The notes beneath the pieces are model-generated. The model was not told the origin of the DNA, did no database searches, and saw only the letters and a program-made list of their open reading frames with translations. Both the position numbers and the translations under genes were made by a program. Below are positions 8,799-16,036 of a stretch of 64,000 nucleotides of DNA, one piece after another. Source of the stretch: Butyrivibrio sp. (GTDB taxonomy: Bacteria > Bacillota > Clostridia > Lachnospirales > Lachnospiraceae); contig SVFV01000001.1 of NCBI GenBank assembly GCA_015056655.1, forward strand, positions 62,001-126,000, written 5' to 3'. Every line of letters begins with the position of its first letter. Positions within the stretch are counted from its first letter, which is position 1.

Positions 8799-9134
8799 TC
8801 ATTTATCCGATATCCATTCTGTAAGAATTCTACGCCAATCCATATCATCTTGAAGAACTCGTATAACACTGACCCTGCTATACTCCTCGTCAATTATGTA
8901 GAAAATCAAATTAGAATAATTATCAGATTTCATGTACAATTCATATCCGCGATACCTAATGCCTACCTGACTATGTCTCTTGGGAAATACAGATAAATCC
9001 TCAATCGCCTTTTTGATTCTGGTTGAATATTTTTCTGCATATTCACGGTATTTAAAAGTATATAAAATGTACCTTTTCTTTTGTGCTATATCTACCTTAG
9101 CACTCTGAGTAACTTGAACACTATATCGAATCAA
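8799..9134 (-). CDS. ParE/RelE-type toxin of a small TA module
   Basis: 111 residues from a TTG at 9134. The fold signature of ParE/RelE toxins is visible: an N-terminal strand IRYSVQVTQSAKVDIA, two helices with YAEKYSTRIKKAIEDLSVFP, then strands ending YRGYELYMKSDNYSNLIFYIIDEE...VSVIRVLQDDMDWR. Family members either cleave ribosome-bound mRNA (RelE) or inhibit gyrase (ParE). Sequence alone does not decide which. The TTG start gives the usual family N-terminus and a 14-base overlap with the antitoxin. An upstream ATG at 9173 would add 13 residues and overlap by 53 bases. The antitoxin precedes it, the common order. Confidence 0.78.
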   Translation of the reverse strand: MIRYSVQVTQSAKVDIAQKKRYILYTFKYREYAEKYSTRIKKAIEDLSVFPKRHSQVGIRYRGYELYMKSDNYSNLIFYIIDEEYSRVSVIRVLQDDMDWRRILTEWISDK

Positions 9135-9267
9135 TATCCACCCATGCTTGTTCCAGGGGCTCGATACGACCATTCTCTAAATCATCTATACCTTCATCGA
9201 GTAGAGATAATAATTCGTTTAGAGTTCCGTTACAATCATCGTTTTTGACTGCTTGTACAAATGTCAT
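9121..9267 (-). CDS. Small antitoxin upstream of the ParE/RelE toxin
   Basis: A 48-residue acidic protein starting at ATG 9267 with AGGAG about 10 bases upstream and ending at TAG 9121. It is rich in Leu, Glu and Asp (LNELLSLLDEGIDDLENGR, then AWVDIDSI), as expected for a toxin-wrapping antitoxin. The visible part resembles the C-terminal toxin-binding segment of RelB/Phd-like antitoxins. There is little room for a DNA-binding domain, so it may be a shortened or unusual type. The coding region ends inside the start of the toxin gene, implying coupled translation. Confidence 0.68.
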   Translation of the reverse strand: MTFVQAVKNDDCNGTLNELLSLLDEGIDDLENGRIEPLEQAWVDIDSI

Positions 9268-9317
9268 AAGCTTACACTCCTCATTATCTAAATAATTACA
9301 AGCATCAATTTGAAATC

Positions 9318-9347
9318 ACTATACTCTATTATAATATCATATATCAA
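9318..9347 (-). promoter_or_regulatory. Sigma-A-type promoter of the toxin-antitoxin module
   Basis: On the minus strand TTGATA (9342-9347) is followed after 18 bases by TATAGT (9318-9323). The predicted start is about 45-50 bases before the antitoxin ATG. It lies inside the inverted-repeat pair, so the module carries its own promoter. Confidence 0.6.
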
Positions 9348-9353
9348 AGATAA

Positions 9354-9384
9354 TTGAACGTATTTTATTCAGTTGTCAATGTGC
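9354..9384. repeat. Right inverted repeat flanking the toxin-antitoxin module
   Basis: Inverted partner of the repeat at 8766-8797, with core TTTTATTCAGTTGT on the plus strand. It lies just upstream of the TA promoter and just downstream of the pilin-like gene's terminator hairpin. The two repeats span about 620 bases in total. Confidence 0.6.
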
Positions 9385-9395
9385 ATTCATTAATT

Positions 9396-9449
9396 GGAAA
9401 TACCGTGGAGCTGCTCACCATGGAGCAGTTCCACGATTCTATCATTTCC
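9396..9449 (-). terminator. Large hairpin after the pilin-like gene
   Basis: A 13-bp stem (9404-9416 with 9423-9435, one wobble pair, 6-base loop) is enclosed by a second pair of arms, GGAAAT and ATTTCC. It starts 6 bases beyond the stop of the pilin-like gene. A strong T-run is missing, so it may act as an mRNA 3' stabiliser or a weak terminator separating the pilin genes from the TA module and pilB. Confidence 0.5.
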
Positions 9450-9454
9450 AAAAT

Positions 9455-9823
9455 TTAGGGTGTTACCCACTCTGAGGATACATTTCCACTATCATCTACT
9501 GTTATCAGAAGATACTTTCCCTGATGCTCCTCAGATGTTCCATAAGGATTTACGGTCTTCTTAGCAGTAGACTCATCCACAAATTGCTTTGTCTCAGTGT
9601 CGAACACTGCTGTAAAACCTTTGTAGTTATTTAAATATTGTACCTGGGCTTCCTTAGTTGCGGTTGTGATATATTGGGCATCGACTTCGTTGGCTCGATT
9701 ATTTGCTGATTTCATAACGATTGGATAAAATATCATCCCTACCAATAAAATTGCCACCAAAAAGATCACTACTACAATTCTAGATATCCCATCCTGTTGA
9801 ATAAGTTTATAATTTCCGATCAT
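9455..9823 (-). CDS. Pilin-like membrane protein, probable minor pilin
   Basis: 122 residues: a short basic N-terminus, a Gly, then a hydrophobic helix GISRIVVVIFLVAILLVGMIFYPI at about residues 13-36, then a helix and a small globular part. The layout is that of a type IV pilin. However, the helix lacks Glu at position +5 after the Gly, and the usual F-T-L-x-E is replaced by I-S-R-I-V. It may be an unprocessed or atypically processed minor pilin. It lies 22 bases after the prepilin gene. I chose the ATG at 9823 because GGAGAAG precedes it. A TTG at 9835 is the alternative. No specific family is recognised. Confidence 0.6.
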   Translation of the reverse strand: MIGNYKLIQQDGISRIVVVIFLVAILLVGMIFYPIVMKSANNRANEVDAQYITTATKEAQVQYLNNYKGFTAVFDTETKQFVDESTAKKTVNPYGTSEEHQGKYLLITVDDSGNVSSEWVTP

Positions 9824-9845
9824 AAACTTCTCCAAATACAGCCAA

Positions 9846-10253
9846 TTAGTTTAATGTAACGCCAGTAACAACACCTTCGTTATCAAATGTAAATGTTACT
9901 GTAGTAAATTTAGCCTTAGGAGTTACAGTTACAGGTGATTCTGTACTTCCTACCTTGAAAGTTTCTCCACTAGCCAAATTATCCCACGTTGCATTCGTCC
10001 CCTTTCCACTAATGGAAAATGCCTTTGATCTTTCCGTTGCCAAATCAATTGTTCCATCAATAAGCTGAACTGCCAACTCAGCATAAGCAGATCTAATATT
10101 GGCCTGATCTGTAGCATCTCTTGATTTCTCAAGCTGACTATTAAATACCGGAATAGCTACAGCAACAAGTACTGCGATGATAGCTACTACGATCAGCAAC
10201 TCAGCAAGTGTGAAGCCCTTCTTCTCGTTCATTCTCTTCATAAATCTTTTCAT
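9846..10253 (-). CDS. pilA: Type IV prepilin, probable major pilin
   Basis: 135 residues. A basic leader, MKRFMKRMNEKKG, is followed by the processing site G|FTLAELLIVVAIIAVLVAVAIPVF, with Glu at +5 of the mature protein. This is the classical type IV prepilin signature and a substrate for PilD at 3681-4550. The globular part is short, without a cysteine pair, and ends FTFDNEGVVTGVTLN. The start at ATG 10253 has AAGGGAG about 8 bases upstream and gives a leader of normal length. In-frame upstream starts would make the leader unusually long. It is first of the pilus genes and carries a long AT-rich leader, as expected for a highly expressed pilin. Confidence 0.9.
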   Translation of the reverse strand: MKRFMKRMNEKKGFTLAELLIVVAIIAVLVAVAIPVFNSQLEKSRDATDQANIRSAYAELAVQLIDGTIDLATERSKAFSISGKGTNATWDNLASGETFKVGSTESPVTVTPKAKFTTVTFTFDNEGVVTGVTLN

Positions 10254-10681
10254 TTTTCTGTCTCCCTTCATATTTGGTAAACTTTTTTGTGCACTCCCCC
10301 CTCTTAAGCCCGGGAGCACTTTAATAGTGATCTATAATTCAATGTCATAAAGACACTTGAATCCAACAAGAAAAAATATATTTATGAGGTACTTCAATTT
10401 TAGCAACCAAAAAATTGCAATTCAATAATAATTGTGTCAATTTTTATAAAAAAAATATAAATTTATCTGAATATTGAGTTTATTTTTTAAAGTGCAAAAT
10501 AATTATATGACTTACCAACTTACTAAACGCCGCATAAATACAGCACTTACAGGCTTTTAATTCCCATTTAAACACCCAAATTATCTGTTTATAATTGTTT
10601 CAAAAATAGGTTGAATTCCTGAATATGATTTACATTGACAAAGATTTTGAAATAATTTTTCCCATATTAAGAAAATCTTAA
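10254..10681. other. AT-rich non-coding region upstream of the pilin gene
   Basis: About 430 bases with no credible gene on either strand. The pilin-proximal end holds the Shine-Dalgarno site and an imperfect hairpin, CTCCC/GGGAG with outer GTG/CAC, at about 10290-10319. The rest is very AT-rich. No clear sigma-A or sigma-54 promoter could be fixed by eye, although the pilin promoter must lie here. Confidence 0.5.
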
Positions 10682-11150
10682 AATTCCAGCGAAATCCGTA
10701 TTGCAAAAGTAGGATTTGAAAATGAAACCGAAGATGAACCTGATATGCCACTGCGTGTTCTAAACTATGACGCAGCGGGCTATCGCGCTCAGTTCTCTCC
10801 TACAAATAGCAATCCTCGTTTTCCTGTTATTACGCTTGTGCTATACTTTGGCTATAAGCATCATTGGAATAAAGCATGTGTCAGAACTGCTTGGTATGAT
10901 GTCAGCTCTCACTCATGACAATCGATTTGTAGAATCCTATGACAAGCTAAAGGGAAAGGAGTGTGTAAATATGTGTGAAGTTCTAGATGAAGTTGAAGCC
11001 AGAGGCATTGCTATTGGTGAAACCAAGGGTGAAGATCGCCTTAGCAAACTCATCACCATTCTCCTTGAGAAAAATGACAATAGTGCGATTGCACTCGTAA
11101 CATCCGATAAGAAAACTCGTGATGAGTACTACAAGAAATACAACTTATAA
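10682..11150 (+). pseudogene. Rpn-family recombination-promoting nuclease / putative transposase, degraded
   Basis: Frame 1, from 10682 to the TGA at 10916, encodes SEIRIAKVGFENETEDEPDM...LRVLNYDAAGYRAQF...FPVITLVLYFGYKHHW, the central part of the PD-(D/E)XK Rpn family. The N-terminal third is missing. A second frame, overlapping from about 10880 to 11150, encodes the family's C-terminal part: ELLGMMSALTHDNRFVES...VNMCEVLDEVEARGIAIGE. The segment between the two, well over 100 residues in intact members, is gone and the frame is shifted. It is therefore a non-functional remnant of a mobile-gene family common in Lachnospiraceae. It is one of only two plus-strand coding traces in the window. 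Confidence 0.75.
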
Positions 11151-11161
11151 CAAGTAAAATT

Positions 11162-11186
11162 AAAAGGGGCTTTTTCAGCCCCTTTT
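11162..11186 (+). terminator. Hairpin terminator after the Rpn remnant (copy 1)
   Basis: AAAAGGGGCT, loop, AGCCCCTTTT: a strong GC stem with A and T flanks that can act in both directions. The same sequence recurs at 12338-12361. Confidence 0.75.
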
Positions 11187-11218
11187 GTACATTTTTGCTT
11201 CTGAAGGAAGTATCTCCA

Positions 11219-12255
11219 TCAGTTCTTCAGGCAGCATAATGGTACAACATATACCCCGTTTTCCATTTGATAAGCCACCTTGTTTTTGGTTACAACCATC
11301 AAAAATGCAGGTTTACCCATTTTTTCCAGTCAATATCATTAGCAATCTTGATGAGGTTTTCTGAGGCTTTTTTTATATCTTCTTCGCCTCCAAGTTTCAC
11401 TTCTACTAATGCCCACGAACCATCATTAAACTGGATTACCGCATCTGCTTCTCTTCGTTTTGAATCGCGATACTTATAGACACGCGCATCTATTGTATCT
11501 GCATATACACGAAGGTCATGCACTACAAGAGACTCAAATAGTAATCCAAATGTTGTGATATCCTTAAAAATCCCCTCTGGAGTTATTCCAAGAGCAGCTG
11601 CTCCTATTGAAGGGTCTGTGAAATGTCTTGTTTCTTTCGTCCTGATAGCAGTCTGGCTCCTAAGATTAGGATTCCATGCTGGAAGTTCTTCAATCACATA
11701 TAAGTTACGAAGCGCATTAAGATACTTTGCAAATACATCTTTATCAAATGTTTCATCACTTCCAGCCACATCTTCCCTAAGAGTAGTATCTGCAGCAGCT
11801 ATGGAAACATTTCTTGCGTAAGATCTCATCAGTTTCCTTGCTCTCTGTTCATCTCGCTTAAGCGGAATATCTTTCAATGAAAATATGTCGTCCGTAACAA
11901 CTACTTCATAATAATCTCTCGCCTGCGCCAATGCTATATCCCTATCTTTTCCTATAGCTACCGGCCATCCGCCTCTGCAAACGTAGTATGCATAGTCATT
12001 TATATCCTTTTTAGATATTGCCTGCGAAAATTTTCCATTTTTAAGATCAAGCAATGACACTGATCCATTACTGTCCCCTGTTTCATAAAGAGACAACGTT
12101 CTCATCATTTTACGGATAATTCTGCCATTTCCTGTATGTCTACTGCTATGATCCTCCAAGTCCGACCTGGTTTTGTCGGTAACACTCCCTGTCAAAATGT
12201 ACTGTCCAAACTCTCCCGATTTATATACCAAATCGGAAGAAAAATCAATTTTCAA
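11219..12255 (-). pseudogene. AAA/DUF4143-type ATPase fragment, 5'-truncated and frameshifted
   Basis: The main frame (11299-12255) begins in the middle of the family's ATPase domain (GEFGQYILTGS, then GNGRIIRKMMRTLSLYETGDSNG) and continues through the DUF4143 region (YVCRGGWPVAIG...RKLMRSYARNVS). The PD-(D/E)XK-like tail follows (RREADAVIQFNDGSWALVEVKLG). The P-loop half that should precede it is absent; only 23-bp repeats and the ugd region lie upstream. Near 11318-11323 a run of A breaks the frame. The other frame continues with the normal family ending (PAFLMVVTKNKVAY...GVYVVPLC) to a stop at 11219. Two independent lesions make loss of function near certain. The only available start is a weak TTG. 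Confidence 0.75.
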
Positions 12256-12345
12256 TCGGAAGAATGTGAGGTTTTAAATCGGAGAAATATGAGCTTTTAA
12301 ATCGGAAGAATATTACGTTTCTAATCGGAAGAATGTGAAAAGGGG
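12231..12345. repeat. Five 23-bp tandem repeats
   Basis: AATCGGAAGAA (AATCGGAGAAA in the third) occurs at 12231, 12254, 12277, 12300 and 12323, an exact 23-base period. The second half of each unit is looser: units 2 and 3 share a TGAG-CTTTTA-like ending. The first unit overlaps the 5' end of the ATPase fragment and the last runs into the hairpin at 12338. A short inverted copy (CCGATTT/AAATCGG) precedes the first unit. Confidence 0.75.
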
Positions 12346-12361
12346 CTTTTTCAGCCCCTTT
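12338..12361. terminator. Hairpin terminator after ugd (copy 2)
   Basis: AAAAGGGGCT, loop, AGCCCCTTTT, identical over 24 bases to the hairpin at 11162. It lies 7 bases past the ugd stop and has a T-run on the minus strand, so it terminates the end of the polysaccharide locus. Confidence 0.75.
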
Positions 12362-12367
12362 TACAAT

Positions 12368-13615
12368 TTAATCTCTCTTATAAATATCTCTTGTGTAAAC
12401 CTTATCATTTACATCATCAAGGCAGGCATCATATCTGTTAGCTATGATAGCCTGGCTCATTTCCTTGAATTTCTCAAGGTCATTAACCACTTTACTTCCA
12501 AAGAAGGTATCGCCATCAGGAAGGGTTGGCTCATAGATAATTACTGTAGCACCCTTAGCCTTAATGCGCTTCATAACGCCCTGGATTGAACTCTGTCTGA
12601 AGTTGTCAGAATTACTCTTCATTGTAAGTCTATAGACACCAACAACGACTTCCTTCTCCATGCTGGCATCCCAGTCATCATTCTCACTGTAAGCACCAGC
12701 CATCTCAAGAACGCGGTTTGCGATGTAGTCCTTACGAGTGCGGTTACTGTCAACGATAGCACTCATCATATTCTGAGGAACATCACCATAGTTTGCAAGA
12801 AGCTGCTTTGTATCCTTAGGCAGGCAGTATCCGCCATAACCGAAGGAAGGATTGTTGTAGAAGTCACCGATTCTGGGATCAAGGCATACACCCGAAATAA
12901 TTGAAGTTGTATCAAGGCCCTTCATCTCAGCATATGTATCAAGCTCATTGAAATATGAAACTCTAAGTGCCAGATATGTGTTAGCAAAAAGCTTAACTGC
13001 CTCAGCCTCAGTGAATCCCATGAAAAGTGTATCAATATCTTCTTTAATTGCACCTTCCTGAAGAAGCTGCGCAAAAACATGTGCCTTCTCAGTTAAAGCC
13101 TCATCCTCTAAATCAGTACCAACTATGATGCGGCTGGGATAAAGGTTATCGTAAAGTGCCTTTGACTCGCGGAGGAACTCCGGGCTGAATATGATATTCT
13201 TTGTACCCTTCTCTTCTCTGATTCTCTTTGTATAGCCAACAGGTATTGTTGACTTGATAACCATAATTGCATCCTTGTTAACTGACATTACAAGGTCAAT
13301 TACAGCCTCAACAGCAGATGTATCAAAGTAGTTCTTCTTACTGTCATAGTTTGTAGGTGCTGCGATAATAACAAAATCAGCATTCTTATAAGCTGCTGCC
13401 CCGTCAGTAGTTGCTGTAAGCTTTAACTCCTTCTCAGCAAAAAATTTCTCAATAAACTCGTCCTGAATAGGAGATTTTCTATTGTTAATCATCTCCACCT
13501 TTTCAGGTATGATGTCTACTGCTGTTACCTCATGCTTTTGTGAAATAAGTGTTGCAAGGCTGAGTCCAACATATCCTGTTCCAGCAACTGCAACCTTGAT
13601 ATTCTTAATATCCAT
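12368..13615 (-). CDS. ugd: UDP-glucose 6-dehydrogenase
   Basis: 415 residues. The N-terminal NAD-binding motif is [11 protein letters not shown] at about 11-21. A central helical domain follows, with [12 protein letters not shown] and [18 protein letters not shown]; the catalytic Cys is near 264. The enzyme oxidises UDP-glucose to UDP-glucuronate in the cytoplasm. The YCLPKD form, instead of GSCFPKD, is found in a short subgroup common in capsule loci. ATG start with AGGAGA upstream. It is the last gene of the locus, followed by a terminator. A different 6-dehydrogenase of the HexNAc type lies at 55097-56413, so the strain can probably make two uronates. Confidence 0.92.
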   Translation of the reverse strand: MDIKNIKVAVAGTGYVGLSLATLISQKHEVTAVDIIPEKVEMINNRKSPIQDEFIEKFFAEKELKLTATTDGAAAYKNADFVIIAAPTNYDSKKNYFDTSAVEAVIDLVMSVNKDAIMVIKSTIPVGYTKRIREEKGTKNIIFSPEFLRESKALYDNLYPSRIIVGTDLEDEALTEKAHVFAQLLQEGAIKEDIDTLFMGFTEAEAVKLFANTYLALRVSYFNELDTYAEMKGLDTTSIISGVCLDPRIGDFYNNPSFGYGGYCLPKDTKQLLANYGDVPQNMMSAIVDSNRTRKDYIANRVLEMAGAYSENDDWDASMEKEVVVGVYRLTMKSNSDNFRQSSIQGVMKRIKAKGATVIIYEPTLPDGDTFFGSKVVNDLEKFKEMSQAIIANRYDACLDDVNDKVYTRDIYKRD

Positions 13616-13678
13616 TTTGTCTCCTAATAATAGTTATTCCCGAACATTTTTATCCGGGATATTTCAGCTCCAATGCTA

Positions 13679-14140
13679 TCACAAAATAACATTGACGCAA
13701 ATAAGTCCAACTACAACACCAAGGATTGCTCCCATCATAACCTGGAAGGGTGTGTGTCCAACCAATTCCTTAAGCTGTACTTCCGGTGGCTGTTTTCCAA
13801 GCTCATCCAGATATTCCATCATGTTGTTGATGGCTACTGCCTGCTTACCAGTCTCACGTCTAACGCCCATTGCATCATGCATGACTATGATCGCAAAAAT
13901 AAAAGCGATCGCAAATTCAGGGCTTCCAAAGCCGCAGTCATAAGCTGTTACTGTCACTAATGACATAACGGTAGCTGAATGGGAACTGGGCATTCCGCCA
14001 TCGCCCACAAGTCTCTCTAAAACAAATTCTTTATTTACAATAACATACAATATAGTCTTTATAACCTGAGCTGAAACCCAGCCCCAAAAGGCCGCCACCA
14101 AAATATTATTGCCAGTTATCTGCTGCCATATATTCTGCAT
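13679..14140 (-). CDS. Divergent PAP2 family (DUF212) membrane phosphatase-like protein
   Basis: 153 residues, with three to four membrane segments and the motifs GGMPSSHSATVMSL and MHDAMGVRRETGKQA of the divergent PAP2/DUF212 family (B. subtilis YuiD type). PAP2 enzymes remove phosphate from lipid phosphates. A role in recycling undecaprenyl pyrophosphate would suit the neighbouring glycan genes, but that is inference. I chose the ATG at 14140. A TTG at 14149 lies closer to the AGGAGG site and is the alternative. Confidence 0.85.
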   Translation of the reverse strand: MQNIWQQITGNNILVAAFWGWVSAQVIKTILYVIVNKEFVLERLVGDGGMPSSHSATVMSLVTVTAYDCGFGSPEFAIAFIFAIIVMHDAMGVRRETGKQAVAINNMMEYLDELGKQPPEVQLKELVGHTPFQVMMGAILGVVVGLICVNVIL

Positions 14141-14174
14141 TAAAAACAAAAACCTCCTGCAAAATCAAAAACCA

Positions 14175-16022
14175 TTATTTCTTCCTAAATACCGCTTTGA
14201 CCTTTCTGAATGGCCAAGTAAGGATTCTTCCAATCTTATAAGCTTTTGAAGACTTAATCGATTGTAATTGCTTCTTAAGTGAATCCTCCGATTTTTTCTT
14301 TTCTTCCTTTAATTCCTTTATTGACGCTTTCAGTGTTTTTATCTGTACGCCAGTTTCACCAGCCTCTTCAATATTCTTGAAGAAATCAGCATAAACCTGA
14401 AGTTTAATATCATCCGGCAGTAACGAAACAACATCCCACCAATCTTTCATTCTGGCTGATTCCATGCTGTTCCACGGCTTATGAACATCTGCATAATGCA
14501 GTATTACAGGATGAAGTCTTCCACCATTCCATTCAGATCTTGGATATGCTCTCTGCAGCATCTCATTTTTGTTGTAAGCACTTTTATCATCAATTGGATA
14601 CTTTGTCATTACATTATATTTGAATGGCAGCTTTCTTATACCATTGATGCATGCAACATTCAAAATATCCTGATCCTGTGAGCAGAAATTCTTATTTAAC
14701 AAAAATCTAAATTCTTCAGAAAGGCCATCTCTTCTCATGTTTTCAAGATTCATGATAAGAACGCCTGCATTTACATAGCTATCAAGATTAGAGAGCCCCA
14801 GTTCCCTGCACTTATTCTCAACTTTACTATCAGGGAAAAGATATCCTGCAGCGGCTACTCCGGCAATGTACTTATCATCTACATTCATTCTGAATAAAGC
14901 AGATAAGTCATCCTTTACCACAATATCAGAATCAAGATATATACATTTTTTTACATCCGGCAAAAGTTCCGGCAATTTCAATCTGTAGTATGTAGCAGCG
15001 CTGATATGCTTTATTTGAATGAATTTATCATCATCGTCAGCTCCCATAACATGGAAATTCAGCTTGTACTTATTATATCTCTGGCATACCCGCATGATTT
15101 TTTCTTTATTTTCTTCAGAAAAATCACCCGAAACAAGCATTTCAATTCTGTATGTTGTAGACTTGTGTGCAGTATTTAACAGAGATTCAATTACAACCAT
15201 CATAGGGATTGCGTAATTATTGTCTCCAGCCAATACTATTGGAATTTCATGCTCTCCCTCAGCTATCATGGTCGGGAGGAATATACCCTTTTTGCCTTCC
15301 ATGATGAGTTTTGTAATGAAAATACCTGTAAGCCATTCACTAACAAACAATCGATTACTCTTAAGGCTGCCCTCAAGTTTCTCAGTAATATTGAAGAACC
15401 ATTCTCCATATCTCAAGAAGGTCTCTCTGGGGAAAATAAACATATTACAAAAATACGCTTTTTCACCATTTAAGTATTCATTAGCAGCCTCTACATAATC
15501 AGGGTATAGCTCTTCTATTATTTTCACTGCATTATCAAGGTCTTCAATATTATGATTTACTTTGTAATGATTGTACAAAGATGGTCTGAGAAGCGGCTTT
15601 ACTGAAACAAAGTCATAGTTTTTGACCATCTTTTCTACTACTTCAGGAGAATAATTGATCTTGTCAAAGTAATCATCTTCAATCTCCTCTACATCATAAT
15701 TACCCTTTTCCAAAGTTTCATCAAAAATAAAATGCCTGCGGTAATGCATGAAGCCAATATAATCAGGGTTATCCAGACTGGCATAGTTTTTATATGCCCA
15801 ATAAACCGTTGTCATTTCATTATATAGAGGATTCTTTTCTGAAATATTATCCCCTGTATTATCTCCGTCCATGTTCTCATAAAGCCATTTTGTCTCTTCA
15901 CTAGCCTCATCAGAAAGTGGCTCTCTATTTGCTCTGCCTGCATGGATAGGAGTAAGTATTTCATCCTTGAACAAATGATCTTTCTTGTGATAACTGAGAA
16001 GTATTTTTATAGTTGATTCCAA
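14175..16022 (-). CDS. Two-domain glycosyltransferase: DUF4422 + GT8, coiled C-terminus
   Basis: 615 residues. About residues 1-245 form a DUF4422 domain (IKILLSYHKKDHLF...IHAGRANRE...GDNTGDNISEKNPLYNEMTTVYWAYKN), including the conserved MHYRRHF. About 255-520 form a GT8 domain beginning IPIVLAGDNNYAIPMMVVIESLL, with the metal-binding D-x-D in YLDSDIVV and the HYADVHKPW ending. A charged coiled coil precedes a basic tail, SSKAYKIGRILTWPFRKVK. GT8 enzymes are retaining glucosyl/galactosyl-type transferases; the DUF4422 substrate is unknown. TTG start with GGAGG 7 bases upstream. Lies 14 bases after the next GT2 gene. Confidence 0.88.
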   Translation of the reverse strand: MESTIKILLSYHKKDHLFKDEILTPIHAGRANREPLSDEASEETKWLYENMDGDNTGDNISEKNPLYNEMTTVYWAYKNYASLDNPDYIGFMHYRRHFIFDETLEKGNYDVEEIEDDYFDKINYSPEVVEKMVKNYDFVSVKPLLRPSLYNHYKVNHNIEDLDNAVKIIEELYPDYVEAANEYLNGEKAYFCNMFIFPRETFLRYGEWFFNITEKLEGSLKSNRLFVSEWLTGIFITKLIMEGKKGIFLPTMIAEGEHEIPIVLAGDNNYAIPMMVVIESLLNTAHKSTTYRIEMLVSGDFSEENKEKIMRVCQRYNKYKLNFHVMGADDDDKFIQIKHISAATYYRLKLPELLPDVKKCIYLDSDIVVKDDLSALFRMNVDDKYIAGVAAAGYLFPDSKVENKCRELGLSNLDSYVNAGVLIMNLENMRRDGLSEEFRFLLNKNFCSQDQDILNVACINGIRKLPFKYNVMTKYPIDDKSAYNKNEMLQRAYPRSEWNGGRLHPVILHYADVHKPWNSMESARMKDWWDVVSLLPDDIKLQVYADFFKNIEEAGETGVQIKTLKASIKELKEEKKKSEDSLKKQLQSIKSSKAYKIGRILTWPFRKVKAVFRKK

Positions 16023-16036
16023 TTTTATTCCTCCAA

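Noticed and set aside
10767..11150. Intact 127-residue protein
   Set aside because: Its first ~40 codons are out of frame with the Rpn-family reading and only the later part matches the family, so it is part of a pseudogene.
12231..12345. Possible CRISPR array
   Set aside because: The units are 23 bases end to end with only 11-12 conserved bases and no unique spacers; no cas genes are present.
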